A stretch of 64,000 nt of DNA from Scytalidium lignicola (Eukaryota > Ascomycota > Leotiomycetes), in NCBI GenBank assembly GCA_002812745.2, contig NCSJ02000127.1:1-64000 (forward strand), written 5' to 3'. The position numbers and the translations under genes were made by a program. Of this stretch, positions 22,145 to 34,458 are shown in pieces; the stretch's first letter is position 1, and every line of letters begins with the position of its first letter. Under the pieces are notes generated by a model. It saw only the letters and a program-made list of their open reading frames with translations, had not been told where the DNA came from and did no database searches.

Positions 22145-22673
22145 AGTTTGTGATTTAGATCGGGCTTGTAATGAGCCTGTTCCCTTGGTTTCTTGAATGT
22201 AGAAATATTGAACTTACGCTTCGGTCCGGCAAAACCTTAAGCCGGACCTGACAGGTTGTGATGTAAAGGAACCAACTTGAGGTAAAATACATTTTAATTA
22301 ACAACTCTAGCTAATTTCAATATATCTATATAAACTAACTAATCATTCTCTCATAAAATTCTAGCCAAGAAAGAAGTCTTTCTTCAATTGAGTCTTCAAA
22401 TCAATATAAACAATGTCACGTGGCGGAGGACCAAATGTCGGAAATGCACCTTGTCTAATATGGTTAGACCGCAAAGGGACATCGGGAAGGTAAATTTTCA
22501 AATCGTTCTCCTATCGCAACCTACCGACACGCGAGCAGCTCGCAATCTACCCATCATTCGAGTGACTTGTATCAACAGTTTTTCTTTATGTTAATTTAAT
22601 TTTGTTTTCTCATAATTGAGCTGTCTTTCTTAGTATTATTTTGATCTTATCCATTCCTTAAAAAATCGCCCCA
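22145..22673. promoter_or_regulatory. Shared divergent promoter region of ATP25 and RPO41
   Basis: 529 bp between the two start codons must drive both genes. It contains a CACGTG-type E-box (TCACGTGG near 22415) and a short open frame beginning ATGTCACGTGGCGGAGG at about 22412 that runs to a GGTAAATT donor-like site near 22488. That frame could be an upstream ORF or a small unrecognised first exon. The stretch 22560-22670 toward RPO41 is T-rich. Confidence 0.55.
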
Positions 22674-25600
22674 ATGCTTATTCGAGCTGCTGGACGAGCA
22701 TCCAGAACTCGCCATGGCACCATTCGAAACGGAGTCTCTTGCGAACAATTATATCTTCCCTGGCTGTGCCCTGCATATAACATCGCACTGAGAGATCAGC
22801 GTCGAAATTTTACTGTTGATCACAATTCTCAAGGACCAGAACTCCGAAAAAGGAGAAATTCAAATGATGGAGGCAATAGATTACCGCGAAGGTCCTTAGC
22901 TACAGCTCTCAATCATAGGCATTTCGACGAAGTTCCATTTGCGGGTGTGAATGACCATCCTCCAACATCAAGCCTACCAGAATATGGTGGCCTCACCTCC
23001 TTATCGAATTTGAGGCCTTTTCAGGATTCAGGTCCTTTGATTCTTGGAGAATCTATATCGACAGCGCCTCCGAAATATAGAACAAATAGGGATGGCATTG
23101 GTGGGGAGTTGCCAGAAATTCTTTCTATCTTTTATGCATGTCTTCAGATTGGTAGAATTCAGCGAGCAGGAGTAATATTAAAGCGATTAGTTGCATTGGA
23201 AGCTCTCGAGTCAGAGGATCTGCTTATATTGCACAACCGATACCTAAAGACTGCAGTTGAGCAACTAATAATGAATCCCAGCGATTCCGCCGCCCAAGCT
23301 CTCCATAAATGGTTTGAGCTTGAGATACACCATCAATGCCTTGCAAATGTCGAGACAATTGCTTATATGCTCAAAGCCTCCCTTCAATCTTCCCCTGGAC
23401 CAAGACAAGATAGGCTTGTTCGACGATATATGGACATGGTACAAGGTGATGCTGGATTAGAGGTCTTTAGTTTGGACATTTTGACTGCTGCGGAACTAAA
23501 TAATATCAACCATATCTGCCCAACATACAACCTTACCGAAGGACTGAAGGATTATATCTTGGAGGAGGAATCCGAGGTGGAGTTAGATGCATCTCAGGTG
23601 CTGGTGACAGATAAAGCTACGGGAGACGAACCTTTAGCTACAGTCATGGAGCAACCACAAAAGGGCCTTGGATTGAAAACTCTGNAAAAGACGCTATCGC
23701 TATTCTCTAAAGCACCAAATTCAAAGATTGATACTGAGTCGCTCTCTGCAAAGGAAAGACGCCTATTACAAGAAAAACTGGAAGACGACTCTGTGAATGC
23801 GGCACTTGACCGCTGGAGGGAAGAGAATGCACAGCTTACCAAAATTGGTATGAGCACTTCACTGGAGACTAAATCGCTCGGGGCAAGAATGTGGAAATGG
23901 CAGATTGCTTTGGAGCAAAGTCTTAAAGAGGAACTGGCTAAGGTCGTCGAAGCAGAGACAAAAGAAAGGAAGTCAGCCGCCGACACTGAACGATGTACCT
24001 ATGGACCCTTTTTGAGGTATCTCCCGGTAGAAAAGTTAGCTGCTGTCACAATTTTGTCTACGATGCAATGTTTCGGATATAACGGACCTGATAGAGGCAT
24101 AACTCTGGCTCATATCATTTTGACTATTGCCAAGAATGTGGAAGAGGAGAGCTTCTGTGAAATAACAGCAAAGGAGAAAAAGGATTTATGGCAGAAAACG
24201 AAAAAGACTGCAGCCCGAAGCCGACTCACTCAAGAATTAAGGAGAAGAGTTGCTGACTCCAATTCTACCGATATAGATTTGACTAACAGCTCGAATGGTC
24301 GTTTGGATTCCTGGAATACGCAGTGGCCGCCAACTATCAGAGCCAAAGTTGGGGCTATTTTAATGTCAGCTCTTGTTGATACAGCTAAGATCCCTGTGAC
24401 CCGAGAGCATCCGGAGACAAAGGAGCTGGTAACGCAAATGCAGCCAGCTTTCTCTCACTCGCACCAGTATAAGATGGGCAAGAAGGTCGGAGTAGTCATT
24501 GCTAATCCTTCGCTGGCACGACAACTAAAACGTGAACCTGTTCACAGCCTTTTGGCTAAACATCTTCCAATGTTAGTCGAGCCGGAGCCTTGGTCTGAGT
24601 TCAATAAGGGCGGGTTTCTTTCGCATCCTGCTAAAGTTATGCGCATTAAACTCGGTGACAAGAGCCAGAGGCATTATGCCGAAGCTGCTATTGCAAATGG
24701 CAATATGGAACAAACATTCAAAGGCTTAGATATCCTAGGGAAAACACCGTGGCAAATCAATAAGCCAGTATTTCGAACAATGCTAGAGGCTTGGAATTCT
24801 GGAGAAGCTATCGCCAATATTGCTCCAGCAGAACCTAAGATAGAGATCCCAGCTGAGCCCGAGGCCTCCACTGACCCATCAGAACGGCGCCGATGGATCA
24901 GGGCAGTTAAACTTGCAGAGAATGAGAAGTCGGGTATTCACTCAGAACGTTGCTTTCAAAATTTCCAGCTGGAGATAGCTCGAGCTTTGATGGACCACAC
25001 ATTTTACTTTCCACATAATATGGACTTTCGAGGAAGGGCATACCCAATACCCCCACTCCTTAACCACATGGGTGCAGACCACTGCAGAGGTCTTCTTATG
25101 TTTGGGGAGGGAAGAGAGCTTGGAGAATCTGGTCTGAAGTGGCTGAAGATTCACGTGGCAAACGTCTATGGCTTCGATAAAGCCAGCCTCAATGAGCGTG
25201 CTGCATTTTCCACGGACCATCTTCCAGAAATCTACGACTCCGCTACGAATCCTCTAGGCGGAAAGAGGTGGTGGCTCTCTGCCGAAGATCCATGGCAATG
25301 TTTGGCAGCTTGCATTGAACTAAAGGCCGCTTTGGATTCCCCAAATCCGACAAAATTCTTATCGCATCTACCGGTTCATCAAGACGGTACATGTAACGGA
25401 CTTCAACATTATGCAGCCCTAGGTGGGGATGTATGGGGAGCTAAGCAGGTTAACCTCGAGCCAGGAGAGCGTCCTGCTGATGTCTACTCAGCTGTCGCGA
25501 ATCTTGTTAAGGAAAGTGTAGCTGAGGATTTGAAAAGGGGGGATCTACGTGCGCAACTTCTAGATGGCAAAATTACACGAAAGATTGTCAAGCAGACTGT

Positions 25601-26986
25601 TATGACTAATGTCTACGGAGTTACATTTGTTGGAGCCAATGCACAAGTTAGGAAGCAGCTTGTCGCTGCATATCCCGACCTTCCTGATACTCCTGAAATG
25701 AATCCAGGAACTCTTTCAAAATACATTGCACGCAAGATATTCACTGCACTCTCGACAATGTTCCGAGGTGCTCATGATATTCAATATTGGCTTGGTGAGT
25801 GCGCCAGTAGAATCACAACAAGTGTGACACCAGAGCAAATATCTCGTATCGAGAGAGATTGGAAAACTCTTGCCACTGAGCCGAAATCATCCAAGAGCAC
25901 CAAGACCAAAGCATCACAAGCTGCTATTGAAGACCTAGCTCAATTCAAGTCCAGTGTTATCTGGACAAATCCGTTGCACATGCCGATTGTCCAACCGTAT
26001 AGAACTTCAAAGTCTAAGGTTGTGACAACACACTTACAGCGAATCAGTTTATCAGAGCCCCACCGATCCGATCCAGTTAGCAAACGGAAGCAACTGCAGG
26101 GATTCCCACCTAATTTCATCCATTCTCTTGACGCAACGCACATGCTACTTTCTGCCTTACGTTGCGACGAACTAGGTCTATCATTTGCAGCCGTACACGA
26201 CTCATTTTGGACGCATGCTGCCGATATTGATGTCATGAACGGTGTTTTAAGAGATGCCTTTATCCAAATTCACAACGAGGATGTGATTGGACGTTTGGCG
26301 GCGGAGTTCAATGCACGGTATAGAGATTGCATGTATCTTGCAAAAGTCAAGCCAGGCACTCTTTTGCATAAGAAAATTATATCTTTGAGACGCAGTGAAG
26401 GGAAAAAGGCCGATCGACCCAGCTGTGCAACTAAGAGCACTCAAAAAATAACGGAACTAATGACAGAGGCAAGAAGAATCCAACTACTTCGATCATCTGA
26501 CCCGAAAGAGGTGGAAATGGGCAAGAATATGGTCACTCCTGCCAGTCTCTACGAACAATTCGCGTCCAAGGATGACTTGGCTACCGATGAAGAACTTTCC
26601 AACATTGGAATAGGGGAAATGTCTGCTAAGGAAGCTCAGGCAGACCCTGCTCAGGATACCGAGGCTGCTGTTGATCCAGAATCAGAAGAATTAATGGATC
26701 TACATGACGCACTAGAACCTGAAGAAAACCTTGATTCACAGATTACCAACAGTACTTCCGAGGCAGAAGAATCCGAACCGACTAACTTCGAGAAATCGGT
26801 CGCCAAACAAAAGCGGACCGTAGCTGGAAGCTCCGCATCATGGGTTTGGCTCCCATTGACCTTCCCTCCTGTCCCTAAGAAGGTACGATAATCTACCATA
26901 ACCATCTTCCTAGAAGCTTAGCTAACTTTTCATAGGGAGAATTTGACGTGTCACGACTCAAGAATAGTGACTACTTCTTCTCATGA
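22674..26986 (+). CDS. rpo41: Mitochondrial DNA-directed RNA polymerase
   Basis: Single-subunit, T7-like RNA polymerase that transcribes mitochondrial DNA. Exons 22674-26882 and 26936-26986; 1419 aa. The N-terminus (MLIRAAGRASRTRHG) is a basic import signal. The N-terminal half holds the helical extension. Polymerase motifs follow: HNMDFRGRAYPIPP, motif A HQDGTCNGLQHYAALGGD near residue 903, the O-helix region RKIVKQTVMTNVYGVTFVGA near 970, and motif C AAVHDSFWTHA near 1175. The small last exon gives GEFDVSRLKNSDYFFS, the expected C-terminus. One N at 23685 (codon 338) makes that residue unknown but does not shift frame. It is divergent from ATP25. Confidence 0.95.
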
Positions 26987-27829
26987 GTCTTCATTCGAGA
27001 TATTGAATTCAATTAAAAGGATCTGTATATTATTCTGTAGCATTCGAAGCTACTTGGCGTTATTTAGTCTAGGCGCTGCACGGTGTGTTATATCTCCTCA
27101 GCATAGCGATGGGTGTGTATTATTTCAAGGGGTTGGCGTATCTGTATTTGAATGGCTAATAAAACGTGGCGAAATCTACCAATGGAAAATGTATATTAGA
27201 AAGGAGGGTGTTTAGAGTAGCCCTTCGCTCTACGATAAGTATGTGTGTACGATTTTACTAACAAAATATTAAATTTATCAATATTTGTCGTCTGCAAATT
27301 TCCCACCGCATATGTAGTGTCTCTCTTGTCATTTCTCCCGCCTCAGAAGTATTAATTTTAATCACTGTAGGAAGCTTATAGAATGTTATCACTTCTTTAG
27401 ACATATATCAAGAATTATAATAATTTAGTTAAAGAAACTCAATTAGACTTACTATTTAACTAAAATCAAGCATATTAACAAAACGTTAGAAAATATTGAT
27501 AGTATCGCAAGGAAGCGTTGTCATTGGTGGATGTGAAAGAAGCCTAGTCGTTAGCGCCTCAGGCTCTAACACTACTTTTCGGGAGCGGAACGCGACCTGC
27601 ACGAAATTTGATAGCGAGACTTGGTCGTGACGATACTTTGTTTAACACGCTATAAATTCGGAATCTTAACCTCGACACCCTTCAGTTCGGCACACACTTC
27701 AGATATTAGTTGGATTGATGCACTCTACGGACTAAGATCGATAGCGCAAACTCCTGCTTGGGAGGCGACCTTCCTCGTCGCCTTTTTCTACGGCTGCCTT
27801 TCAGGAAGTGATATCAACCATCTGTCATC
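26987..27829. other. Intergenic, includes CDC5 promoter
   Basis: 843 bp, tandem orientation. The stretch 27240-27500 is very A+T-rich; from 27520 composition returns to gene-like values upstream of CDC5. No gene recognised. Confidence 0.4.
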
Positions 27830-30240
27830 ATGCCTGTCGTCAAAGGAGGAGTGTGGACAAACATCGAAGATGAGATTCTGAAGGCCAGCGTCTCGAAATA
27901 TGGTCTCAATCAATGGGCTCGAGTCTCATCCCTCCTTGCGCGGAAAACACCAAAACAATGCAAGGCTCGATGGAACGAATGGCTGGACCCAGCAATTCGG
28001 AAGATCGAGTGGAGCAAAGAGGAAGATGAAAAGTTGCTACACCTTGCAAAGTTGATGCCGACGCAATGGCGCACTATTGCCCCGCTCGTTGGAAGGACTG
28101 CCACCCAGTGCCTCGAACGGTACCAGAAGCTCTTGGATGAGGCAGAACAGAGGGAAGCTTCAGAGCTTGGGCTTGGCGGACCAGAAGGTGGAGAGACACA
28201 GGCGCCCACTGCGGATGACGTACGAAGGTTGCGACCGGGAGAGGTGGATCCAGACCCTGAATCGAAACCTGCTAGGCCTGACACGATTGATTTGGATGAA
28301 GACGAGAAGGAAATGCTTAGTGAGGCTCGCGCGCGTCTAGCAAATACTCAAGGAAAGAAAGCAAAACGGAAGGCGCGCGAACGTCAGCTCGAGGAGTCAA
28401 GAAGACTTGCAGTGCTTCAGAAACGACGCGAGCTCAAGAATGCCGGCATTAACATCAAGATCACGAACCGCAAGAAGGGACAGATGGACTACAATGCTGA
28501 TATTCCTTTTGAGAAGAAGGCTGCTCCAGGATTTTACGATACTGAGGAGGAAGCTGTACGCAATGAGAGACAACGTGAAGCGTTTGATCCACGCAAGCAG
28601 CAACTTGCAAACAAGAGGAAGGGAGATCAAGAAGAGGATTCCGATCGTAAGAGGCGCAAAAATGAAAAGGATGCCCCATCCGCATCATATACTGCAGCTT
28701 TAAAGGCAGGGCAGTTACAGAAGATCAGAGAAGCAGAGCAAAGCAGCAAGCGAAGACCTTTAGTTTTATCAGCACCTCAAGTTGGAGAGGGTGAACTGGA
28801 AGAAATTGTTAAGATGGGAATGATTGGAGAAAGAGCTAATATGATCGCAAGATCCAGTGAAAATGATGCCACAAGAGGGCTTGTCAGCACATACTCCACC
28901 ATCAACACAAGCGCTCCGATACGGACTCCAAAGGCACCAGCGCAAGAAGATCACATTGCAAACGAAATTCGAAATATCAGGGCCCTTACAGAAACACAAT
29001 CATCTCTCCTTGGCGGTGAGAATACCCCACTTTATGAAGGTGTCGGGAGCACGGGTTTTGATAGTGCAACACCAAGAAAACAGGTAATGGAAACGCCTAA
29101 TCCTCTAGCGACTCCTTTTAGGCAGGGTGTAAATGGTGTTGGTATGACTCCCGGGGGTGTTGGAGCAACTCCCTTGAGAACGCCTCGGGATACTTTTTCC
29201 TTAAACCGAGATGGCGACATGTCACTTGTTGGTGCTACCCCGAAGGATATGAAGCTGCGGGAGATGGCTCTAAAGCATCAGGTAAAACAAGGTCTTGCAT
29301 CATTGCCGCAACCAAAGGATACAGAATGGGAACTTGAATTACCGGAGGAGCAACAAGAGCCGCTGCGGACTGAAGAGCTTTCAGTAGAGGATGCTGAGGT
29401 ACGAGACCGGCAAAATCGCCAGATACAGGAAGCATTAGAGTTACTAGATTTCAAGCGCAGAACACAGGTTCTCCAAAAAGGTCTCCCACGGCCTTCAGTC
29501 ATTGATATTGATGCGATTACAAAGAATGCTGCAGACATCGCGGATCCAATAGAACGGACTGTTGAACAAGAAGTTGCTCTGCTAGTTGCCAATGATGCAC
29601 TCAAGTATCCTCTTCCCGGTACCAAGGTCCAAGGCAGTTCGAAAGCTCTTGAATCCTTCAGCGATGAAGCACTTGCCTTGGCACGCCTGCAAATTGCTCT
29701 TGAAGTACCTAGAGAGCTTGCTGATCTGGGATCCGACGCTTTCCAAGAGGCATGGAGCGATGCTCACAGTTCATCATTACTTCCTGGACTGAATGGATAT
29801 GGGGATGATGAGATTGATGAGCATCAAATGCTAGTGGAAGCTTTTGACGTAAGTTTTATGTTACTTCGTCGCCCATTTTTCTTCAAGAATATGTGCTAAT
29901 AACTATTTAGAATATCCAAGATTCAATCGTCTCAGCAGCAGAAAAAGGCAATAAGATGGAGAAGAAACTTGCACTGCATTTAGGGGGCTACCAACAACGA
30001 GCGAAGATGCTCCGAGGCAAGATCCTAGAAGCATCGGAAGCTCTAAGTAAGGCTACGTATTCACTTGATTCTTTCAGGACACTGCAGATCTCAGAGGAGG
30101 CAGCCATAGCGAGTCGCTTAGAGGGCTTAAGAGCTGAAGTAGGCTTTTTGAGTCGCAGAGAGAGGGAGGCCCAGGATTTGTATCGAGCGAGAAAGGAAGA
30201 ACTCACATCCTTAACGGAAGGCATGAACGGATATCACTGA
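27830..30240 (+). CDS. cdc5: Pre-mRNA-splicing factor CEF1/CDC5
   Basis: Core component of the Prp19/NineTeen complex, acting in spliceosome activation in the nucleus. Exons 27830-29848 and 29911-30240; 782 aa. Two Myb repeats at about residues 5-105 carry the conserved Trp residues ([19 protein letters not shown], then [20 protein letters not shown]). They are followed by a charged Lys/Glu-rich region with nuclear-localisation-like clusters ([12 protein letters not shown] type), and TP-rich repeats ([20 protein letters not shown]) that in orthologues are phosphorylated. The C-terminal part is coiled-coil-like ([18 protein letters not shown]). Length fits fungal orthologues. Confidence 0.95.
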
Positions 30241-30486
30241 TTATCCAATTTGTATAAAACGTGTTATATAGGCTGGGTCAAAATACTAATCTTACTGGCA
30301 AAATGCTAGAATGTATTGCATCTATCTGCGGTCTATCTGACGCTAAAATCATTTAATATAACCATGCTTATCTTGAATGTAATTATGCTGTTTATATCCC
30401 CCGAAATGATATCTGTTCCTTATTCATGACTAAATTCATTAAATCATCTAGAGCGCTACGTCCTTTGGGATCAAGGAAAACGCCTT

Positions 30487-32281
30487 TCAGCGTCTTTTTT
30501 GATATTGGGAAATCGTCGCAGCTAAAATCCCCGCACCGATTATCCCACCATCATTACACTCCCGAAGGACGACCCTTGGGACTTCGTCCAATCCAAATTC
30601 GCTCTCTATAATCTGATCTAGGAACCTTTGGCAATCATCTAAATAGTCTTGAAAATGCGATATGCAACCCCCAGTGTATCCAACCATCAGTTCTCGAACA
30701 CTTAGATTCGAATTCTCTCCGTTGGCCGAGTTGACTATTGAAGAAGAATGATGAGAAAGATTTATTTCATCAGCGCAACCTAGGAGTCCGATGATGGCAG
30801 CAGCTACTAGACCTGCCGCACGAACTTCAATAGATTTTGCAATCTGATATATGGCGTCTGCTACTTCGGTAGTCCAGCGCCAGCTACCAGCGTTCTCTCC
30901 TAATGGTAATTCAGATTCTAATTGCCCAAGGATCGAAGGATTGATGCCGCTTAAATGTGGTCCTAGGTTACCAAGGAATGTAGTTGTTAGACCATATTTT
31001 TGTTGCAGCTTCGGTGGTAGACTGGTTTCCGGTATTCCCAACACATTAGAAAAGTAGTCGAGGATAATTATCCTTCCAAGTTCTCCTAGATATCGTCCTG
31101 CAGTTAGATATTCGAATGGTTGAAAACCTGGAGCCAAGCCTTCCGCATCCAGTTTTTTGTCCCACTTGGTGATCAAGTTCAATTCATGGAGTGGCGCACT
31201 GGCACCCTTGATTGTCCATTCGGTATTGACTGTAATTTTGAGTCCTGAATCAACATCATTTGCCCTAACCGGGTGTTTTGGGCGCTTGTCTGGATGCAAC
31301 TTATCGATGGAGAGTGGAATAGTTGCATTACAACCCGTCCCCACAACAAGACCCATTGCTGCTCTACAACCTGGCTTAACCCTTAGTTGATAAGCAAATG
31401 ATACTAAGGTTGCTACAGTGTCATTTGTGATCGCTGCGATGCGAACCAGGGGTAAGTCTGGAGTTCGAGATCTCTCGTAACCTTCTAGTAGTAGCTTGTG
31501 AAGCTCAAGATTTGAAGTAATAGCAAAATCCTTCCCCATCGGCATCAAAGTAGCCTCCGCTATGCTATCCTGCCTTGCAGAAGTCAGTGAAAGGTTTCAA
31601 GAAGTGGGATGTAGCACGAACATCATTGGGAAACTAAAAGTGACACCCATCGGAATTTCTTCCTCCATTTCACTGCCCCATACTTTAAGACCATTCTTAA
31701 TTACTTCTGCCACACATTTTCCAATCCAAGAAAAGAGATCTTCAGGCTTTTCATTCTTCAACTGTTCACCAATTGGCCAGGACTTTTCGAGAAGTCTTCG
31801 TACACGTGACTCAGCCTCATGAGGAGTTAAAACATCATCCTCTAGTAACTCTATGAATCCAACTCTGAGATTCGTGCCTCCACTTTCTGGTGATCAGTCA
31901 ATGCTACAGATGAGTTGACACATGCTACTCACATATCGATTGCCAGGTATCTATTGCCTATATCAGTTTGATTACAACTAATCAATAGGAGAAGTTGAAG
32001 TAGAATAAACTGATTGTACAAAATAAAACGAAATAACAAAATTTCAAGATATATCGTATAGAGTAATAAAAGGGATTAGATGCTCAATCTTACCTGCCCT
32101 TGGAATCCGTCGGCGGTCTTAAAATATTATCCGAGATTGGCGTTGGCAGGAATTGAGCCTGAGAAGTTGCAGCAAGTGTAATGTAAGTCTCGCACAGCGT
32201 TTTAGCAAGAGTACAAAGTTTTGGTGTATCGACTTTCAGAGGTTGCAAAAAGTCCTCTAGGGACTGACTGGACAGGGCCAT
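30487..32281 (-). CDS. Hexokinase-family sugar kinase
   Basis: ATP-dependent hexose kinase fold. Exons on minus strand: 32281-32094, 31950-31933, 31882-31622, 31573-30487; 517 aa. Joined exons give the phosphate-binding signature RYLAIDIGGTNLRVGF (a micro-exon of 18 nt supplies YLAID), then SFPMMQDSIAEATLMPMGK and the sugar-binding LVRIAAITNDTVATL, and VVGTGCNAT. The adenosine motif is near LRECNDGGIIGAGILA. The pattern GLVVGTG-NAT and several divergences from canonical hexokinases suggest an N-acetylglucosamine kinase-like or regulatory hexokinase; a glucose kinase is not excluded. The donor of intron 3 (GTTCGT) is weak. It is divergent from the GILT gene with 210 bp between starts. Confidence 0.85.
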
Positions 32282-32491
32282 TGATGAGGTGGATTGAGAT
32301 ACGTCAGATACGGCAACATCTCAGCCTGATGGTCGCTCGTCCCCCACTTGGTCCGCGCACCTACCTTCCCGCGAGGCTCGCACCACGCTAGACCCAATAT
32401 GGTAGGCACCTGTGACTTCCGTCATTTCACCAGCGCATTCCCTAATATATTCCAACTCCTCCCCCACAACAACCCTCGAGGATCTATCAAG
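32282..32491. promoter_or_regulatory. Short shared promoter of hexokinase-family and GILT genes
   Basis: 210 bp between divergent ATGs (32281 minus and 32492 plus). An in-frame ATG at 32348 would lengthen the GILT protein by 48 residues but would leave only 66 bp, so I prefer 32492. Confidence 0.5.
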
Positions 32492-33445
32492 ATGGAGAAA
32501 GAATCACTACCGTTCATTAATATTGACGCTATGGAAACATCTATCAGAAACACCAAATCTGAAAAGAAACTGTGGCGGACGCGGTCGTTGAGAGGTCTTG
32601 GTCTTCTCCTTCTATTCCTAGCAGGACTTTCGAGATTGATTAGACTGGGCTACTTGCCCGAGAAAATACGTATCCAGGTGGATGTGAGTGCGGTTCCGGT
32701 AACGAAGGAGCTTGTACCACTCGAAGCGCACATTATGAGCAAATGTCCCGATGCACGAGTATGTTTTCTCTTAGGTTCTCGAGATCTGGTTCTTGTTGTG
32801 CTAACCACAAGTACCTAGGACTGCCTCAGACAGTTGGTCTTGCCAACCATGCAACGAGTCTACGACAAAGTTAACTTTACACTCTCCTACATTGGCACGT
32901 AAGTCAACAAAAGATTCGCTGACCAACTAAATAGCCATAAAGCTGACCTCACATGTTACTTAGGCCTACAGATAACGATGGCGTCTCATGCATGCACGGG
33001 GCTCCAGAATGTGCAGGAAATATCATCGAGCTGTGTGCTTCACACATATACCCCGACCCAAAGATATATCTCGGCTTCACGATGTGCTTGAGTCGGGATT
33101 ACCAAGATATACCAGACCGCAACTTGGTAGAGGACTGTTCCCTAGAGCACGGGATAGATTTTGAGAAGCTTAATGAATGCATGATTAAGGAGGATGGCGG
33201 GTTTGGGGTTGGGATGCTGAGAGATAGTGTTAGGAGGAGCAGTGATGTACGCCCCAAGCTTGACTCTTTCCTATGTGCATGCATTACTAACCATATCTCA
33301 GGCTGGCGTTACGAAATCCTGCACAGTCAGATTGGATGAAAAGATATATTGCATAAGAGATGACGGGCAGTGGAAGGATTGTCCCAGCGGCCCTGGCGTG
33401 AACGATCTTGTTATTGCGGTGGAGAAGCTCTACAATTCTTCTTAA
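32492..33445 (+). CDS. GILT-like thiol reductase, type II membrane anchored
   Basis: Member of the gamma-interferon-inducible lysosomal thiol reductase family, thioredoxin-fold enzymes reducing disulfides in acidic compartments. Exons 32492-32758, 32819-32898, 32964-33246, 33302-33445; 257 aa. A hydrophobic segment (GLGLLLLFLAGLSRL, about residues 34-50) acts as a signal anchor. The active site is EAHIMSKCPDARDC, a CxxxxxC arrangement in place of the animal CxxC, with the second Cys reached only after intron 1. Downstream HGAPECAGNIIELCA matches the CxxxxxxC family block. The vacuole is a likely location. The last 35 bp overlap the DcpS CDS tail to tail. Confidence 0.82.
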
Positions 33446-34458
33446 GGGGTCCGAATATTTCCGTCCATAGCTCACTAGCCTCCCCAACTGTATAATGTAA
33501 TGTCACAGTATCCATACCCACACCTTCATTCCCAACCATATGTTCCAGCTGCTCAATAATGCTGTCTAGCCCAATCGCCTTTCCTACAGCCTGCGTTGCT
33601 CCCGCTTCTAAAGCAACATGAACAATATGGATGTGGAAATGATAATAGGTTGGCTGGTAATGAATGTAGAGCTTCAACTGGTCCTCCTCTACCTCAGGGT
33701 ACGTCTCCACTGTAGCCTTCACAAACTTGGCCCTCATATCCCTTAACCAATGCACATGTTTCTTCTTCAGATCCCTCACGCTCCAGATATCCTTCCTCTC
33801 CACCAGTCCTAGCAAGTGCAGCCCCTCAATCGTCTTCCGATCCCAATTCAAATCAGGTAATATCAAGAACCCTTCATCTCCATCTCTCCCCTTCGGCGTC
33901 CGATATATCACATCCTCGACCTCCGTCTTCCCTTCAATGATATTCCACACCCAGTTTAACCTCCCTTGCTCTCTCTTCCCTAGCATATACGGTCTGATCT
34001 TCTCGGCGTATATCTGCGGTGTCTCGACTACGCTTCGGACGCCTTGCTTACTGTATTTCTTCACATGTTGTTCCGTGCTCGGGTAGATTAAATTGATTTT
34101 TAAGTCAGCGTACTCAGAGGAAAGCACATCGTGTTGCGTGTTTGCTGCACCGCTGCTGGCTAAGTACCAGAAGTAAACATCGTTGGCTCCAAGATTTTTG
34201 AGCGCTTGAAGGGTGGCAGGGGTCTGGGCTAAGTAGGATTCAGAGGTGGGGAATGGTGCTCGTTCGAGGACTAGGACGGCATGTTTGTCATGTATTTTGC
34301 CCAGTAGCGCCGTGCGCCTTCCTGCTTGGTCTTTGGGAGTGTTAACGGCGTTTTCATTGATTTGAACCTATTTTAAAGATAGATATACCTTGGTTTAAAA
34401 CACGCTCGAGCTTAAAGAGCGGTACTAAGGATTCGGGGTCAGAAATTGCGTCACCCAT
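33411..34458 (-). CDS. dcs1: Scavenger mRNA-decapping enzyme DcpS (HIT family)
   Basis: Hydrolyses the cap left after 3'-to-5' mRNA decay, releasing m7GMP. Exons on minus strand: 34458-34389 and 34330-33411; 329 aa. The first exon ends FKLERVLNQ and joins DQAGRRTALLG across a 58-bp intron, matching the family N-terminal domain. The dimer-linking middle has DLKINLIYPSTEQH. The histidine-triad catalytic motif is YYHFHIHIVHVAL. The C-terminal part is helical. The stop lies 35 bp inside the convergent GILT coding region, so the two mRNAs must overlap. Symbol follows the yeast gene. Confidence 0.92.

Noticed and set aside
32348..32491. Upstream in-frame ATG for the GILT gene
   Set aside because: It would add a non-conserved 48 residues before the charged tail and membrane anchor, and leave almost no promoter; ATG 32492 is preferred.
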